From CAVSRC01 sp963743015 (lineage in GTDB: Bacteria; Pseudomonadota; Alphaproteobacteria; Rhizobiales; Kaistiaceae), in the NCBI GenBank assembly GCA_963743015.1, contig CAVUOD010000010.1, forward strand, positions 124,001 to 188,000: DNA of 64,000 bases. The letters run 5' to 3'. Shown here piece by piece: positions 7,833 through 14,912 of this stretch. The notes beneath the pieces were generated by a model, which was given only the letters and a program-made list of their open reading frames with translations, did not search any database and had not been told where the DNA came from. A program made the translations under genes and the position numbers. Within the stretch, counting starts at the first letter, position 1. Each line of letters starts with the position of its first letter.

Positions 7833-8264
7833 TCAATCGTCCTTGCGGGGGCGGCCGCGCTTGGGGCGCGGCGGCAGAGGGGCGGGCGCCGGCTCGCCGC
7901 TGTCCGCTTTCAGATAACGGCGAAGGTCGGCGATGCCGGCGGCGATCGCCTTGCCGGCGTCCGCCTCCATCTCGCGATAACGCGTCAGCACCTGACGGCC
8001 GAGCGGCGTCAGCTGGGTGCTGCCGCCGCCGCCGGTGCCGCCCTTGATCGTCTCGACCAGCGGTGTGGCGAAGGCGGCGTTCATTTCCTGCACCAGCACC
8101 CAGCTGCGCTTGTAGCTCATGCCGGAGTGCTTGGCCGCGGCGGTCAGCGATGCGGTCTGGTTGATCGCGTCGAGAAGGTCGGCCTTGCCCGGACCGATCG
8201 CGACGCCGGGTCTCAGCACTATGCGGAAGCGCAAGCCCTCGGTGCGGTGGGCAGATTGCGGCAA
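7833..8264 (-). CDS. modE: ModE-type molybdate-responsive regulator (HTH domain only)
   Basis: A LysR-like winged-helix DNA-binding domain as in ModE: IGPGKADLLDAINQTASLTA, then AAKHSGMSYKRSWVLVQEMN, then the glycine-rich wing KGGTGGGGSTQLTPLG. With start TTG 8264, which has CAGGAG eight bases upstream, the protein has 143 residues. An ATG at 8399 in the same frame has no good ribosome site and adds unlike sequence. There is no C-terminal Mop (molybdate-binding) domain; the tail is Pro/Arg-rich (RPKRGRPRKDD). Short ModE forms of this kind are common in alphaproteobacteria and may rely on other means of sensing molybdate. It sits at the head of modABC and faces the operator. Confidence 0.82.
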   Translation of the reverse strand: MPQSAHRTEGLRFRIVLRPGVAIGPGKADLLDAINQTASLTAAAKHSGMSYKRSWVLVQEMNAAFATPLVETIKGGTGGGGSTQLTPLGRQVLTRYREMEADAGKAIAAGIADLRRYLKADSGEPAPAPLPPRPKRGRPRKDD

Positions 8265-8436
8265 GTGCGGGCTCCTGAACTGACAAGTATGCGCAATCTT
8301 GAATAGAAAAACGGTTGTGGGAAGAGCGCATGCCCGGTCGGATTGCCGCACCGCCAGAAGCACAGGCAATGCAAAGCGTCGGGGCCATGTCATTGTCATC
8401 TAGGGCCGTATTGTCGCGCGGTGTAGTATCTCCCCG

Positions 8437-9090
8437 ATGACAGCCGATTCCACGCCAGCGCCCGCCGGCGACGGGCCGGACGTGACGCATCCTGCCAGCG
8501 ATGCGCCGGATAGCGCGCAGTCCGCCAGGCGGCGGGGGGCGGCGTTCTGGCTGAAATGGGGCGCTGCCGGCGCGGTGGCGCTGGTCGTGGCGGCCTTCCT
8601 TGGCGCCTATGTCCTGCCGCGCGAGCCCGAGGTCACCCGGTCGATCGACGTCGCGGTGCCGCGCGCCGCGGTCTTCCCGCTGGTTGCCGACCTGCGTCAT
8701 CTGCCCGACTGGCTGCCACAGCTTGCCGGCGATCCGGAGACCGTCATCACCTTCACCGGTCCGCTCGACGGCGTCGGACAGACGCTGACCTGGGAGAGCA
8801 AGCTGCCGGCGGTCGGCGCGGGCGTCGAGAAGATCACGGCGATCGACCCGGACAGTGCCGTCGAGATGAGCGTTGCCCGCGCCGGTCAGCCAGCGACTGT
8901 GGCGTGGTTCCGTCTGACGGAGAAGGGCGCGAACGCGACCACCGTCGTGTGGGGCTATCGCGAGGATGTCGGCTTCAACCCGGTCAGCCGCTATCGGGGT
9001 CTGGGGCTCGACGGGATCGTCGGGCCTGATTACGAGCAGGGCCTCAAGCGCCTCAAGGCCTATGCCGAGGCGCAGCCGAAGAGCGAATAG
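8437..9090 (+). CDS. Membrane-anchored SRPBCC (START-like) protein
   Basis: A 217-residue protein with a polar N-terminus (about 35 residues), one transmembrane helix (WGAAGAVALVVAAFLGAYVL, about residues 42-61) and a polyketide-cyclase/START-type SRPBCC domain from about residue 68 on. Typical blocks are TRSIDVAVPRAAVFPLVADL, the Trp-containing LPDWLPQLAGD and the late helix GLDGIVGPDYEQGLKRLKAY. Such domains bind hydrophobic ligands; the ligand is unknown. The gene is divergent from modE and converges on the Ro60 gene with a shared terminator hairpin between them. Confidence 0.75.
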   Translation: MTADSTPAPAGDGPDVTHPASDAPDSAQSARRRGAAFWLKWGAAGAVALVVAAFLGAYVLPREPEVTRSIDVAVPRAAVFPLVADLRHLPDWLPQLAGDPETVITFTGPLDGVGQTLTWESKLPAVGAGVEKITAIDPDSAVEMSVARAGQPATVAWFRLTEKGANATTVVWGYREDVGFNPVSRYRGLGLDGIVGPDYEQGLKRLKAYAEAQPKSE

Positions 9091-9160
9091 CGCGGCCAAG
9101 CTCTCCGCGGTCGTTGGCTGTCGATCGGCACGCGCACCCGTGGTTGCTTCGTCGTTTGAA

Positions 9161-9185
9161 GGCCGGACGCCATCGGCGTCCGGCC
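9161..9185. terminator. Bidirectional terminator hairpin
   Basis: GGCCGGACGCC-ATC-GGCGTCCGGCC is an 11-bp perfect stem between the convergent SRPBCC and Ro60 genes. The run of T residues is weak on either strand (TTCCTGTT on plus), so efficiency is uncertain. Confidence 0.65.
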
Positions 9186-9192
9186 TTCCTGT

Positions 9193-10520
9193 TCAGTCGA
9201 GGGCGCCTTCCTGGGCGGCGATCCAGGTGATCACCGCCTCGGAGAAGCCGTTGACGCGCCGCCACGGACCGTTGCCGACGCCATGCTGGTAGGAGGCGAC
9301 GTTGATCATGTATCCCGCGCCCTTGGGTGCGGGCACCTGATCGTGCGCCTGTTCGTCGGTGAAGACGATGAGGCGCGTCCCCTTCCTGTCGATCTCCGTC
9401 ACTGCCTTGCCAAGCCAGGTCCCGCTATGCGGCTGGCTCGCGACGATCGCGTCACGCAGCGCGAAACCGCGGCGGGGCGGAATCTTCACCACCCTGTCGG
9501 AGAAGGTGAAGATCTCGACCTTGTCGCAGATTTCGCGGGCAAGGATCGCCAGACCGCAGGCGGCTTCCAGCCGCATCATGTAGGACTGGGCGGAGAGCGG
9601 CCAGTCCATCGAGGCCGACACGTCGATCAGCAGCCGCGTGCGTCCCTTCAGCCGCACATGGCTCTCGATCGACTTCAGCATTGCCGAATTCGAGCTCGGG
9701 CTCGAGGTCCGGCGCATGGCGTGCCGCCGCGATGAAGCGGAAAGGCAGGATGCGATCGGTGCGCATCGCCGAAAGCGCGCCGGCGATGGTCTCGTGCTCC
9801 ACCCCGGCAGTCTGCATGAGGCGCAGATTGCGGAGCAAGGCGAGGCCACCCAGCTTGTTCTCGGCGATCAGACGCTCGAAGGTCGCGCGCTTGTCCTTGC
9901 CGGACGAGAGCTGGACCTCCCAGGTGTCGGGCGCCGGAAGCGTGCCATCGACGAGCTGCTTCCAGACCTTCTCCTGGGCCGCATCCTGCGGCTTGGCATG
10001 GGTCAGGAACAGAACGTCCCTGATCCGCACCGCGCCGTCGCGGTCATACTTGGCGAGCTGATAGGCGTCGAACTTGGTCAGCGCCTTCGCCAGGCCCTTC
10101 TTCGCCTGGGCGGAGACGGGCTGGCGCTTGCGCTGCTGCATCGGCCCCAGCGCCTCGGCCCAGTAGATGGCGAGGAACTGGGTCAGCTCGTCCGGCCGCT
10201 GGATGATGCGCTCCAGCGTGTCGGCGACGAGGCCGCGATGGGCGGGGCTGCGCGCCATCTCGCGGACGATCAAGCAGCGGCGCATGGCGCAGCTTCATGG
10301 CCTCGCGGGCCTCCACGGCGAGTGCCGCGACCTCGGCAGGCTCGACCTGCGGGACGAGCTTTGCCATCCGCTCGGCGATGGACACGCCGTCCTCATAGAA
10401 CTGGTCCTCCCACAGGAGGCAGTTCATCAGCGTGCGCTTCAGCTCCTCGGCGGGCGTGAAGCGCCTGGCCCGCGCCCCCTCATGGGTGCGGGGGCGGAAC
10501 AGCTTGTTGATGTTGGCCAT
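9193..10520 (-). pseudogene. rsr: Ro60/TROVE-domain RNA-binding protein (two frame interruptions)
   Basis: The bacterial Ro60 orthologue, a ring of HEAT-like repeats that binds Y RNA and misfolded RNA, followed by a VWA domain. ATG 10520 (MANINKLFRPRTHEGARARR) follows GAGGAGG. TROVE blocks include LLWEDQFYEDGVSIAERM, RSPAHRGLVADTLERIIQRP and WKQLVDGTLPAPDTWE. The VWA MIDAS is LLIDVSASMDWPLS. Reading needs three frames. An extra base near 10272-10273 (CTGCTTGATC where CTGCTGATC restores the frame) and another near 9684-9692 break it. Removing both gives a 441-residue protein of normal Ro60 size. Everything else looks conserved, so a sequencing error is as likely as real decay. Six Y-like RNAs precede it. 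Confidence 0.85.
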
Positions 10521-10571
10521 GGAAACCTCCTCAGGAACAGCCATGAGTTTTCTAAGGTACGCACCGTAGAA

Positions 10572-10718
10572 CGGCGGGGAACGGACGACGCTGAACTGCC
10601 CGAAGGCTTTGACTGAGCTACGGCCTTGCGGCCGGCGGGATTTGAACCACGCGACCTCCTTGGCGCTCGTCGCGCCTCGGCGCTCCACCCGAAGTATCAG
10701 ACATCTTCACCACCGCCG
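10572..10718 (-). ncRNA. Y RNA F (tRNA-like, degenerate), nearest to ro60
   Basis: A 147-nt RNA of the array. Closing stem CGGCGG/CCGCCG. The inner conserved strands are TGGTGAAG on the 5' side and GTCCGTTCC on the 3' side. The next helix is GATG-(T)-CTGA with TCAG-CGTC, one bulged base. A T-arm-like GGTTCAAATCC is followed by the hairpin CGGCC-GCAA-GGCCG, a closed acceptor stem with a GNRA loop, then TAGCTCAGT of a weakened D-arm. The D-stem and T-stem are imperfect. An extra hairpin (10723-10740, ATCCCGC-GTGA-GCGGGAT) separates it from unit E. Its 3' end is 51 bases upstream of the Ro60 start codon. Confidence 0.75.
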
Positions 10719-10747
10719 CACCATCCCGCTCACGCGGGATGGGACGA

Positions 10748-10896
10748 TTGCCGGGGAACGATCGAGACCGTACTGCCCCCTCGCGGGGGCTTCACATGCT
10801 CTGCCACTGAGCTACGGAAGGCCTGGGCCTGTCCGGGAGGAATCGAACCTCCGACCCTGTGATTACCGAAGCAACGGTGCTCTTCACCACCGGCAA
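10748..10896 (-). ncRNA. Y RNA E (tRNA-like, canonical D- and T-arms)
   Basis: A 149-nt RNA. Closing stem TTGCCGG/CCGGCAA. Conserved inner strands are TGGTGAAG and GATCGTTCC. The next helix is GAG-(C)-ACCGT with ACGGT-CTC. The effector domain is a permuted tRNA mimic: T-arm GGAGG-TTCGATT-CCTCC, acceptor 3' strand CGGACAGG, a short loop, acceptor 5' strand CCTTCCG, TA, D-arm GCTC-AGTGGCA-GAGC. A separate hairpin GCCCCC-GCGA-GGGGGC follows. No anticodon arm is present. A six-base C-rich spacer joins it to unit D. Confidence 0.82.
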
Positions 10897-10902
10897 AGGG
10901 AA

Positions 10903-11071
10903 ACGCATGATCCGGGAACAGGCGATGCTGAGCTGCCGTCCCGAGGACGGCTGGTGCTCTGCCACTGAGCTACGGGCGCACAAGAGATTTGGCGCGCCCG
11001 GCGGGATTCGAACCCGCGACCGACCCGGTCTAACAGCCGAAGTAACAGACATCTTCACCACGGTCATGCGT
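10903..11071 (-). ncRNA. Y RNA D (tRNA-like, canonical D- and T-arms)
   Basis: A 169-nt RNA and the clearest tRNA mimic. Closing stem ACGCATGA-CCG with CGG-A-TCATGCGT (11 pairs and one bulge). Inner conserved strands are TGGTGAAG and GCCTGTTCC. The helix GATG-(T)-CTG pairs with CAG-CATC. The permuted tRNA domain has T-arm GCGGG-TTCGAAT-CCCGC, then CGGGCGC-GCCA, a loop of ten bases, then GCGCCCG, TA and D-arm GCTC-AGTGGCA-GAGC. The two acceptor strands are perfectly complementary over seven pairs, but the 3' strand comes first. A hairpin GCCGTCC-TCG-GGACGGC replaces the anticodon arm. Confidence 0.85.
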
Positions 11072-11077
11072 ATGGGA

Positions 11078-11165
11078 TTGGCGGGGAATGGTCGAGTTCT
11101 GTGTGCACGGCATTGCTGCCGTGCGCTTCACCCAAAGAAGTAACAGAGCTCATCACCACCGCCAA
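11078..11165 (-). ncRNA. Y RNA C (short, no tRNA-like domain)
   Basis: An 88-nt RNA. Closing stem TTGGCGG/CCGCCAA. Conserved inner strands are TGGTGATG (one change from the consensus) and GACCATTCC. The next helix is GAGCTCTGT with ACAGAACTC, one mismatch. The loop carries two hairpins: a small CTTC/GAAG stem and a strong GCACGGCA-GCAA-TGCCGTGC stem with a GNRA loop. No D- or T-arm is present. Confidence 0.78.
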
Positions 11166-11171
11166 AGAGGG

Positions 11172-11340
11172 ACGCTGGGGAACGGGCGATCACGGAAGTC
11201 CAGCCATCCGCTGCGCGAGCTTTCCCCGAGAGGAAGACCGGACCCGCGTCACGCTCGCCTTTCGCGAGGCAAGCTCCACGGCACGCATCGGCGCTGGCTC
11301 GATGTCGGAGCGAAGGATCCGTCATCTTCACCACCAGCGT
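11172..11340 (-). ncRNA. Y RNA B (long, non-tRNA effector domain)
   Basis: A 169-nt RNA. Closing stem ACGCTGG/CCAGCGT. Conserved inner strands are TGGTGAAG and GCCCGTTCC. The next helix is GATGACGGA with TCCGTGATC, one mismatch. The loop of about 110 nt has hairpins such as CTCGC-GAAAG-GCGAG but no recognisable D- or T-arm, so the effector domain differs from units D-F. Confidence 0.72.
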
Positions 11341-11346
11341 ATGGGT

Positions 11347-11426
11347 TTCCAGGGGAACGGTCGGCGGCCGGTTGGCCAAAGGCCTTCGGGGGCAGCGAAG
11401 TAACCGAACGCCTTCACCACCTGGAA
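11347..11426 (-). ncRNA. Y RNA A (short), first of the array
   Basis: An 80-nt RNA at the promoter-proximal end. Closing stem TTCCAGG/CCTGGAA. Conserved inner strands are TGGTGAAG and GACCGTTCC. The next helix is GGCG-TT-CGGTT with AACCG-GC-CGCC. The loop can form GGCC-based hairpins. There is no tRNA-like domain. A 6-bp hairpin (GCCTCG/CGAGGC) lies just upstream. Confidence 0.75.
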
Positions 11427-11682
11427 CCTGGCGCCTCGAAAATTCCGAGGCTCAATTGCCAAAACGAAATAGCGTCGCGGCGCTCTCGGCCTATGGCGCG
11501 CCGCCAAGCGGACCAGAGTTCGCCCCGCCATCGGTGTCCGGCTCTCGCCTCGTTCCCTCCGACGGGCCCCGCGCTTCGGATGCATGACGCGGAGAGGCGC
11601 CAGCAATCCCGGAATCCGGGTCTTCCGCCCCGGCTTGCGCCGGGCCTCGTTCACAATGGGGGCTCCGGATGGGGCGGATATG
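11427..11682. other. Intergenic region upstream of the Y RNA array
   Basis: No protein gene is convincing here. The promoter for the minus-strand Y RNA-ro60 transcript should lie here, but I cannot define -35/-10 boxes with confidence. A hairpin (GCCTCG-N7-CGAGGC) lies near 11433-11451. Confidence 0.35.
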
Positions 11683-11717
11683 AAAAACCCCTCCGGAGCA
11701 CTCGGCTCGGGAGGGGT
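11683..11717 (-). terminator. Rho-independent terminator
   Basis: On the minus strand ACCCCTCC pairs with GGAGGGGT over 8 bp and is followed directly by TTTT, a classical intrinsic terminator. It ends a minus-strand transcript coming from the 11.75-12.2 kb side and insulates the Y RNA array from it. Confidence 0.75.
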
Positions 11718-11741
11718 CCGATAACGGACGCTGCGGTTCGT

Positions 11742-11846
11742 TCAGAGCGAACCGCCTCCATGAGCCGGGCAAGCATCGGCAAATGGCCGCGCGCCATTCA
11801 GCGATGTCAGTTTGATCGAATATCCGCGTTCCATCGTCTGGCTCAT
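11742..11846 (-). CDS. Possible 34-residue peptide or small RNA
   Basis: An open frame from ATG 11846 (MSQTMERGYSIKLTSLNGAR) to TGA 11742 lies just before the terminator at 11683-11717. Its 3' part overlaps a perfect hairpin (GCGGTTCG/CGAACCGC, 11733-11755), and another (GTCCG-TTAT-CGGAC) follows. A third, GCGGACA/TGTCCGC, precedes it. The run of hairpins ending in a terminator is at least as suggestive of a small RNA as of a coding gene. The ribosome site is poor. Confidence 0.25.
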   Translation of the reverse strand: MSQTMERGYSIKLTSLNGARPFADACPAHGGGSL

Positions 11847-12037
11847 CTGCTGCGGACACCTGTCCGCGAAGGGCGGTGCATGTACTCTTCACTTGTCCTG
11901 GCGTCAAGCACCAAGAAATTCTGTCTCCGCGTCGGCCCGACAAGTCGTGGGGTACGACGAGCCGGTGGCGAGCCGCCGCGCCTTCGGCGCTTGCCACTCA
12001 CGTCGTGGTGCCGACGGCTGCCCGAGCCCGAAGGCTG

Positions 12038-12214
12038 CTAGCCGATCCCCGGGAAGGATGGCCAGGCGAGCATCGGGTGGTTGAACAGCTGGGTGCTGCC
12101 GTTGAAGGCGATCAGGGCCAGCATGAAGGCGGCATAGACGGCGATCCACAGGACGAATTCGCCGGTGCCGGCGTCGTGTTTGGCCTGGGCTTGGCTGCGA
12201 GCGATACTGCGCAT
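12038..12214 (-). CDS. Small single-span membrane protein
   Basis: A 58-residue protein from ATG 12214, preceded by GGGAGGGAAG at good spacing. The N-terminal 22 residues are polar (MRSIARSQAQAKHDAGTG), followed by one membrane helix (FVLWIAVYAAFMLALIAF) and a short tail ending WPSFPGIG. No family is recognised. The strong ribosome site and composition support a real gene. The terminator at 11683-11717 could serve it, some 320 bases downstream. Confidence 0.6.
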   Translation of the reverse strand: MRSIARSQAQAKHDAGTGEFVLWIAVYAAFMLALIAFNGSTQLFNHPMLAWPSFPGIG

Positions 12215-12344
12215 GGGTCTTCCCTCCCTGTCTGGGAGACTCCAAGGTGGGGGGCGATGACGGCACTCGTCGGACCGCAATGGGGCCATTACGGGCAGTT
12301 GTGCGGGCCGAATTGTGGCAACCGGGCCGGTCGGCCGGCCTTGC

Positions 12345-12968
12345 CTATGTCTTCGGCCGCCAGTCCATGCCGACATGGGCGGGCTCGGCGGCAACCCGCT
12401 TCAGCCAGGTGCTGATCGCCGGATAGGCGGAGAGGTCGAAGCCGCCGTCACCGGCGACGTGCGTATAGGCATAAAGGGCGATGTCGGCGACCGAATAGGT
12501 GTTGCCGGCGAGCCAGTCATGCTGCGTCAGCGCGTGTTCCATGACGGAGAGGGCCCGATTGCCGCGCTTGTGCCAGTCGGCAAGCTGCTCCGGCGTCGCC
12601 TTGCCGATACGGTCGGGATAGATCTTCAGCCAGGAGCGCGCCACGGCGATCACCGGTTCGTGGTCGTATTGCTCGAAGAACAGCCACTGATGGACCAGCG
12701 CCCGCTCAAAGCGATCGGCGGGCAGGAAGCGCGTGCCCTCGGCGAGGTAGAGCAGCATGGCGTTTGATTCCGACAGAATGCGTCCGTCGGGAAGCACCAG
12801 CAGCGGCACGCGGCCGTTGGGGTTGAGCGCCAGGAATTCCGGCGTGCGCGTCGCGCCCTTTGACGGGTCGGTTTCGACCAGGCGGAAGGGCAAGCCGAGC
12901 TGGTGCATGAGCAGCCGCGGCTTGTAGCAGTTGCCCGAGGACTGCATCGAATAAAGCGTGTAGGTCAT
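12345..12968 (-). CDS. Glutathione S-transferase family protein
   Basis: A 207-residue cytosolic GST. The thioredoxin-like N-domain shows YTLYSMQSSGNCYKPRLLMH, the cis-proline region VPLLVLPDG and the glutathione-contact SESNAMLLYLAEG. The helical C-domain has the capping motif DWLAGNTYSVADIALYAYTH. Likely substrates are small electrophiles, but none can be specified. The start MTYTLYSMQS at 12968 is the natural family start. The gene is divergent from the OsmC-family gene with a gap of about 115 bases. Both are stress-type functions. Confidence 0.85.
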   Translation of the reverse strand: MTYTLYSMQSSGNCYKPRLLMHQLGLPFRLVETDPSKGATRTPEFLALNPNGRVPLLVLPDGRILSESNAMLLYLAEGTRFLPADRFERALVHQWLFFEQYDHEPVIAVARSWLKIYPDRIGKATPEQLADWHKRGNRALSVMEHALTQHDWLAGNTYSVADIALYAYTHVAGDGGFDLSAYPAISTWLKRVAAEPAHVGMDWRPKT

Positions 12969-13084
12969 CCGTTCTCTCTGCTCGTCTCACGAAGAATTGG
13001 CTGGCTGGTGACCGCCGTCCAATTCCAATCGGTGGTCGACATATAAGCTGAATCGATCGAACGACGGAACGAACGGAGATCAAA

Positions 13085-13594
13085 ATGGACGGCGAGCAGT
13101 TGAAGGCGGTACAGGCGCCCCTCAAGCAGCGTTATCGCGACGATCCGCAGGCGGCTGTGGTGACGCTGCACGCCCGCGGCGCCATCGGCGACGGGGTGAC
13201 CTGCTCGGTCGAGACGGGACAGGCGCTGGCCCGCGCCGGCCTGCATCCGGCAAGCGGCGGAGAGGCAATGGTCAACGTCTGCTCCGGCGACATGCTGCTG
13301 CAGGCGCTGGTCGCCTGTGCTGGCGTCACGCTCAATGCCGTGGCCACCTCGCTCGGCCTGCCGGTCACCGATGCGCGACTGCATGCCGAAGGCGATCTCG
13401 ATTTCCGCGGCACGCTCGGCGTCTCCAAGGAGGCGCCGGTCGGTTTCAGCGATATCCGCCTGACGATCGAACTGGAGGGCGATCTCAGCGACGAGCAGAT
13501 CGCCACGCTCGTCAAGCTCACCGAGCGCTATTGCGTCGTCTATCAGACACTGAAGGGCGCGCCGCCGCTGTCGCTCAGCGCCACGCGCGCCTGA
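13085..13594 (+). CDS. OsmC-family protein
   Basis: A 169-residue protein of the OsmC/Ohr superfamily. Characteristic blocks are SVETGQALARAGLHPASGG, the central helix with the conserved cysteine DMLLQALVACAGVTLNAVA (about residues 75-93) and the second cysteine in ERYCVVYQTLKG near the C-terminus. OsmC/Ohr enzymes reduce organic hydroperoxides with a cysteine pair. Both cysteines are here, although spacing and context place it in the broad OsmC group and not in classical Ohr. ATG 13085 follows GGAG at good spacing. Confidence 0.82.
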   Translation: MDGEQLKAVQAPLKQRYRDDPQAAVVTLHARGAIGDGVTCSVETGQALARAGLHPASGGEAMVNVCSGDMLLQALVACAGVTLNAVATSLGLPVTDARLHAEGDLDFRGTLGVSKEAPVGFSDIRLTIELEGDLSDEQIATLVKLTERYCVVYQTLKGAPPLSLSATRA

Positions 13595-13676
13595 AGCGAC
13601 AGGCGATGGTGGCATGACGCCACGCCGCCAGTCCTTGTCGGCGACCGGTGGCAGGTCGATCTCCGCGCGGATGCGC

Positions 13677-14912
13677 TCAGGCTTCGGCCAGGTGCTGTCT
13701 CCGGTTGCTCTCCGCCAGGTCGACCGCGGCGCGGCGTACGATCAGCGTGTAGAGCGCCAGCATCGCCATCAGGCCGATCGGCAGACCGGTGAGGTGCATG
13801 ATCGAACGCGTGACCAGCGGTGCCGTCCAGGCAAAGGCGAGGGCACTGATCTCGTAGTCGTGGAAGCCGTTGGCGATGCCGTGGCGCAGCAGGAAGGCGC
13901 CGGCGACGGCCAGCGCGACGAGGTCGTAATCGAGGACATAGGGTGTGGCCAGCAGGCTGGCGGTGACCAGCGCCGCCGCCTTCAGATCGAAGCTTGCCCG
14001 GCTTCGCCACAGCCAGACGAGACTGGCGGCGAGCGCCACGGCGAGCACCAGTTGCGCGGCATAGGCCGTGTCGACGGTGCCGCCCCACATGCGCACCGCC
14101 GAGAACAGGCTCTGGATCTTCTGCCAGCCGGTCCCGCCCTGTTCGAGCACGACGGTGCGGGTGAACTGTTCGGAGCCGGCGAAGGCGGTCCATATGCCGA
14201 CGCCGAACAGCGCGACGGTGGCCGCGCATGCGGCAAGCACGGTCGCTGCCGCGGCGAGGAAGGTGCGCCAGCGCAGCGTGGCGATCAGCACCAGGGGGAT
14301 CATCACGCCGAATTGCGGCTTGTAGGCGAGCAGTCCGATGAGGATGCCGGCGATCCACGGCCGCCGGTCGAGGATGAGCAGCGCGCCGCCGATCAGGCAG
14401 GCGGTGAGGAACCCGTTCTGGCCGTGGCCGAGATTGACGAAGACGGCCGGGAAGGCGGCGGCGATAAGCAGCGTCTGCGGCCGCGGCAGGAGCGCGCGCA
14501 TGGTGGCGAGATAGGCGGCAAGCGTCGCCACCATGTAGACGAGCAGCGCCCAGGCATAGGGCAGCAGCGCCAGCAGCGCCGCCACCATCAGGAAGAGCGG
14601 CGGGTAGTGCCAGCCATAGAAGGGCACGGTGCGCCCGCCGAAGACTGCGATCTCGGCGGCGTGCTGGCTCGCGGGGTCGTAGACGTCGGGCGCGGCGCCG
14701 GCCCAGACCTGCGTGCCGGCGGCATAGACATTGGTGAAATCGGTCCCGATCGGGCTGCCGACCCGGTCGATCAGGTCGTTCGACAGCGCGATCCAGACGA
14801 CGCTGACCAGCACCACGAGGGCGAGCACGATCAGCGGATAGACGCGCCGGCGTTCGGCCGTCAGCCAGTCGCCGCTGCGGATGTGCTGCCAGATGGACGC
14901 CATCCCCGCCAA
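13677..14912 (-). CDS. GT87-family (DUF2029) membrane glycosyltransferase
   Basis: A 411-residue polytopic protein with about ten membrane segments. The first periplasmic loop carries the GT-C-type acidic motif GTDFTNVYAAGTQVWAG, and further on come YGWHYPPLFLMVAALLALLP and NLGHGQNGFLTACLIGGALL, all typical of DUF2029/GT87. Family members transfer mannose or other sugars from polyprenyl phosphate donors. Acceptor and donor are unknown here. No other glycan gene is adjacent, so it may act alone on the cell envelope. Confidence 0.82.
   Translation of the reverse strand: MAGMASIWQHIRSGDWLTAERRRVYPLIVLALVVLVSVVWIALSNDLIDRVGSPIGTDFTNVYAAGTQVWAGAAPDVYDPASQHAAEIAVFGGRTVPFYGWHYPPLFLMVAALLALLPYAWALLVYMVATLAAYLATMRALLPRPQTLLIAAAFPAVFVNLGHGQNGFLTACLIGGALLILDRRPWIAGILIGLLAYKPQFGVMIPLVLIATLRWRTFLAAAATVLAACAATVALFGVGIWTAFAGSEQFTRTVVLEQGGTGWQKIQSLFSAVRMWGGTVDTAYAAQLVLAVALAASLVWLWRSRASFDLKAAALVTASLLATPYVLDYDLVALAVAGAFLLRHGIANGFHDYEISALAFAWTAPLVTRSIMHLTGLPIGLMAMLALYTLIVRRAAVDLAESNRRQHLAEA

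Noticed and set aside
10572..11071. Permuted tRNA genes in the Ro60 upstream region
   Set aside because: D- and T-arms and the acceptor strands are clear, but no anticodon stem or loop exists, and the six-unit pattern with a shared Ro-binding stem explains them better as Y RNA tRNA mimics.
10572..11426. CRISPR-like repeat array
   Set aside because: Repeated TGGTGAAG and TTCCCC boxes look array-like, but unit lengths differ from 80 to 169 bases, the repeats are short, and each unit is closed by its own stem. There are no cas genes.
12038..12394. Longer version of the small membrane protein starting at 12394
   Set aside because: The added N-terminus is Pro/Arg-rich shadow sequence; ATG 12214 has the ribosome site and gives a compact protein.
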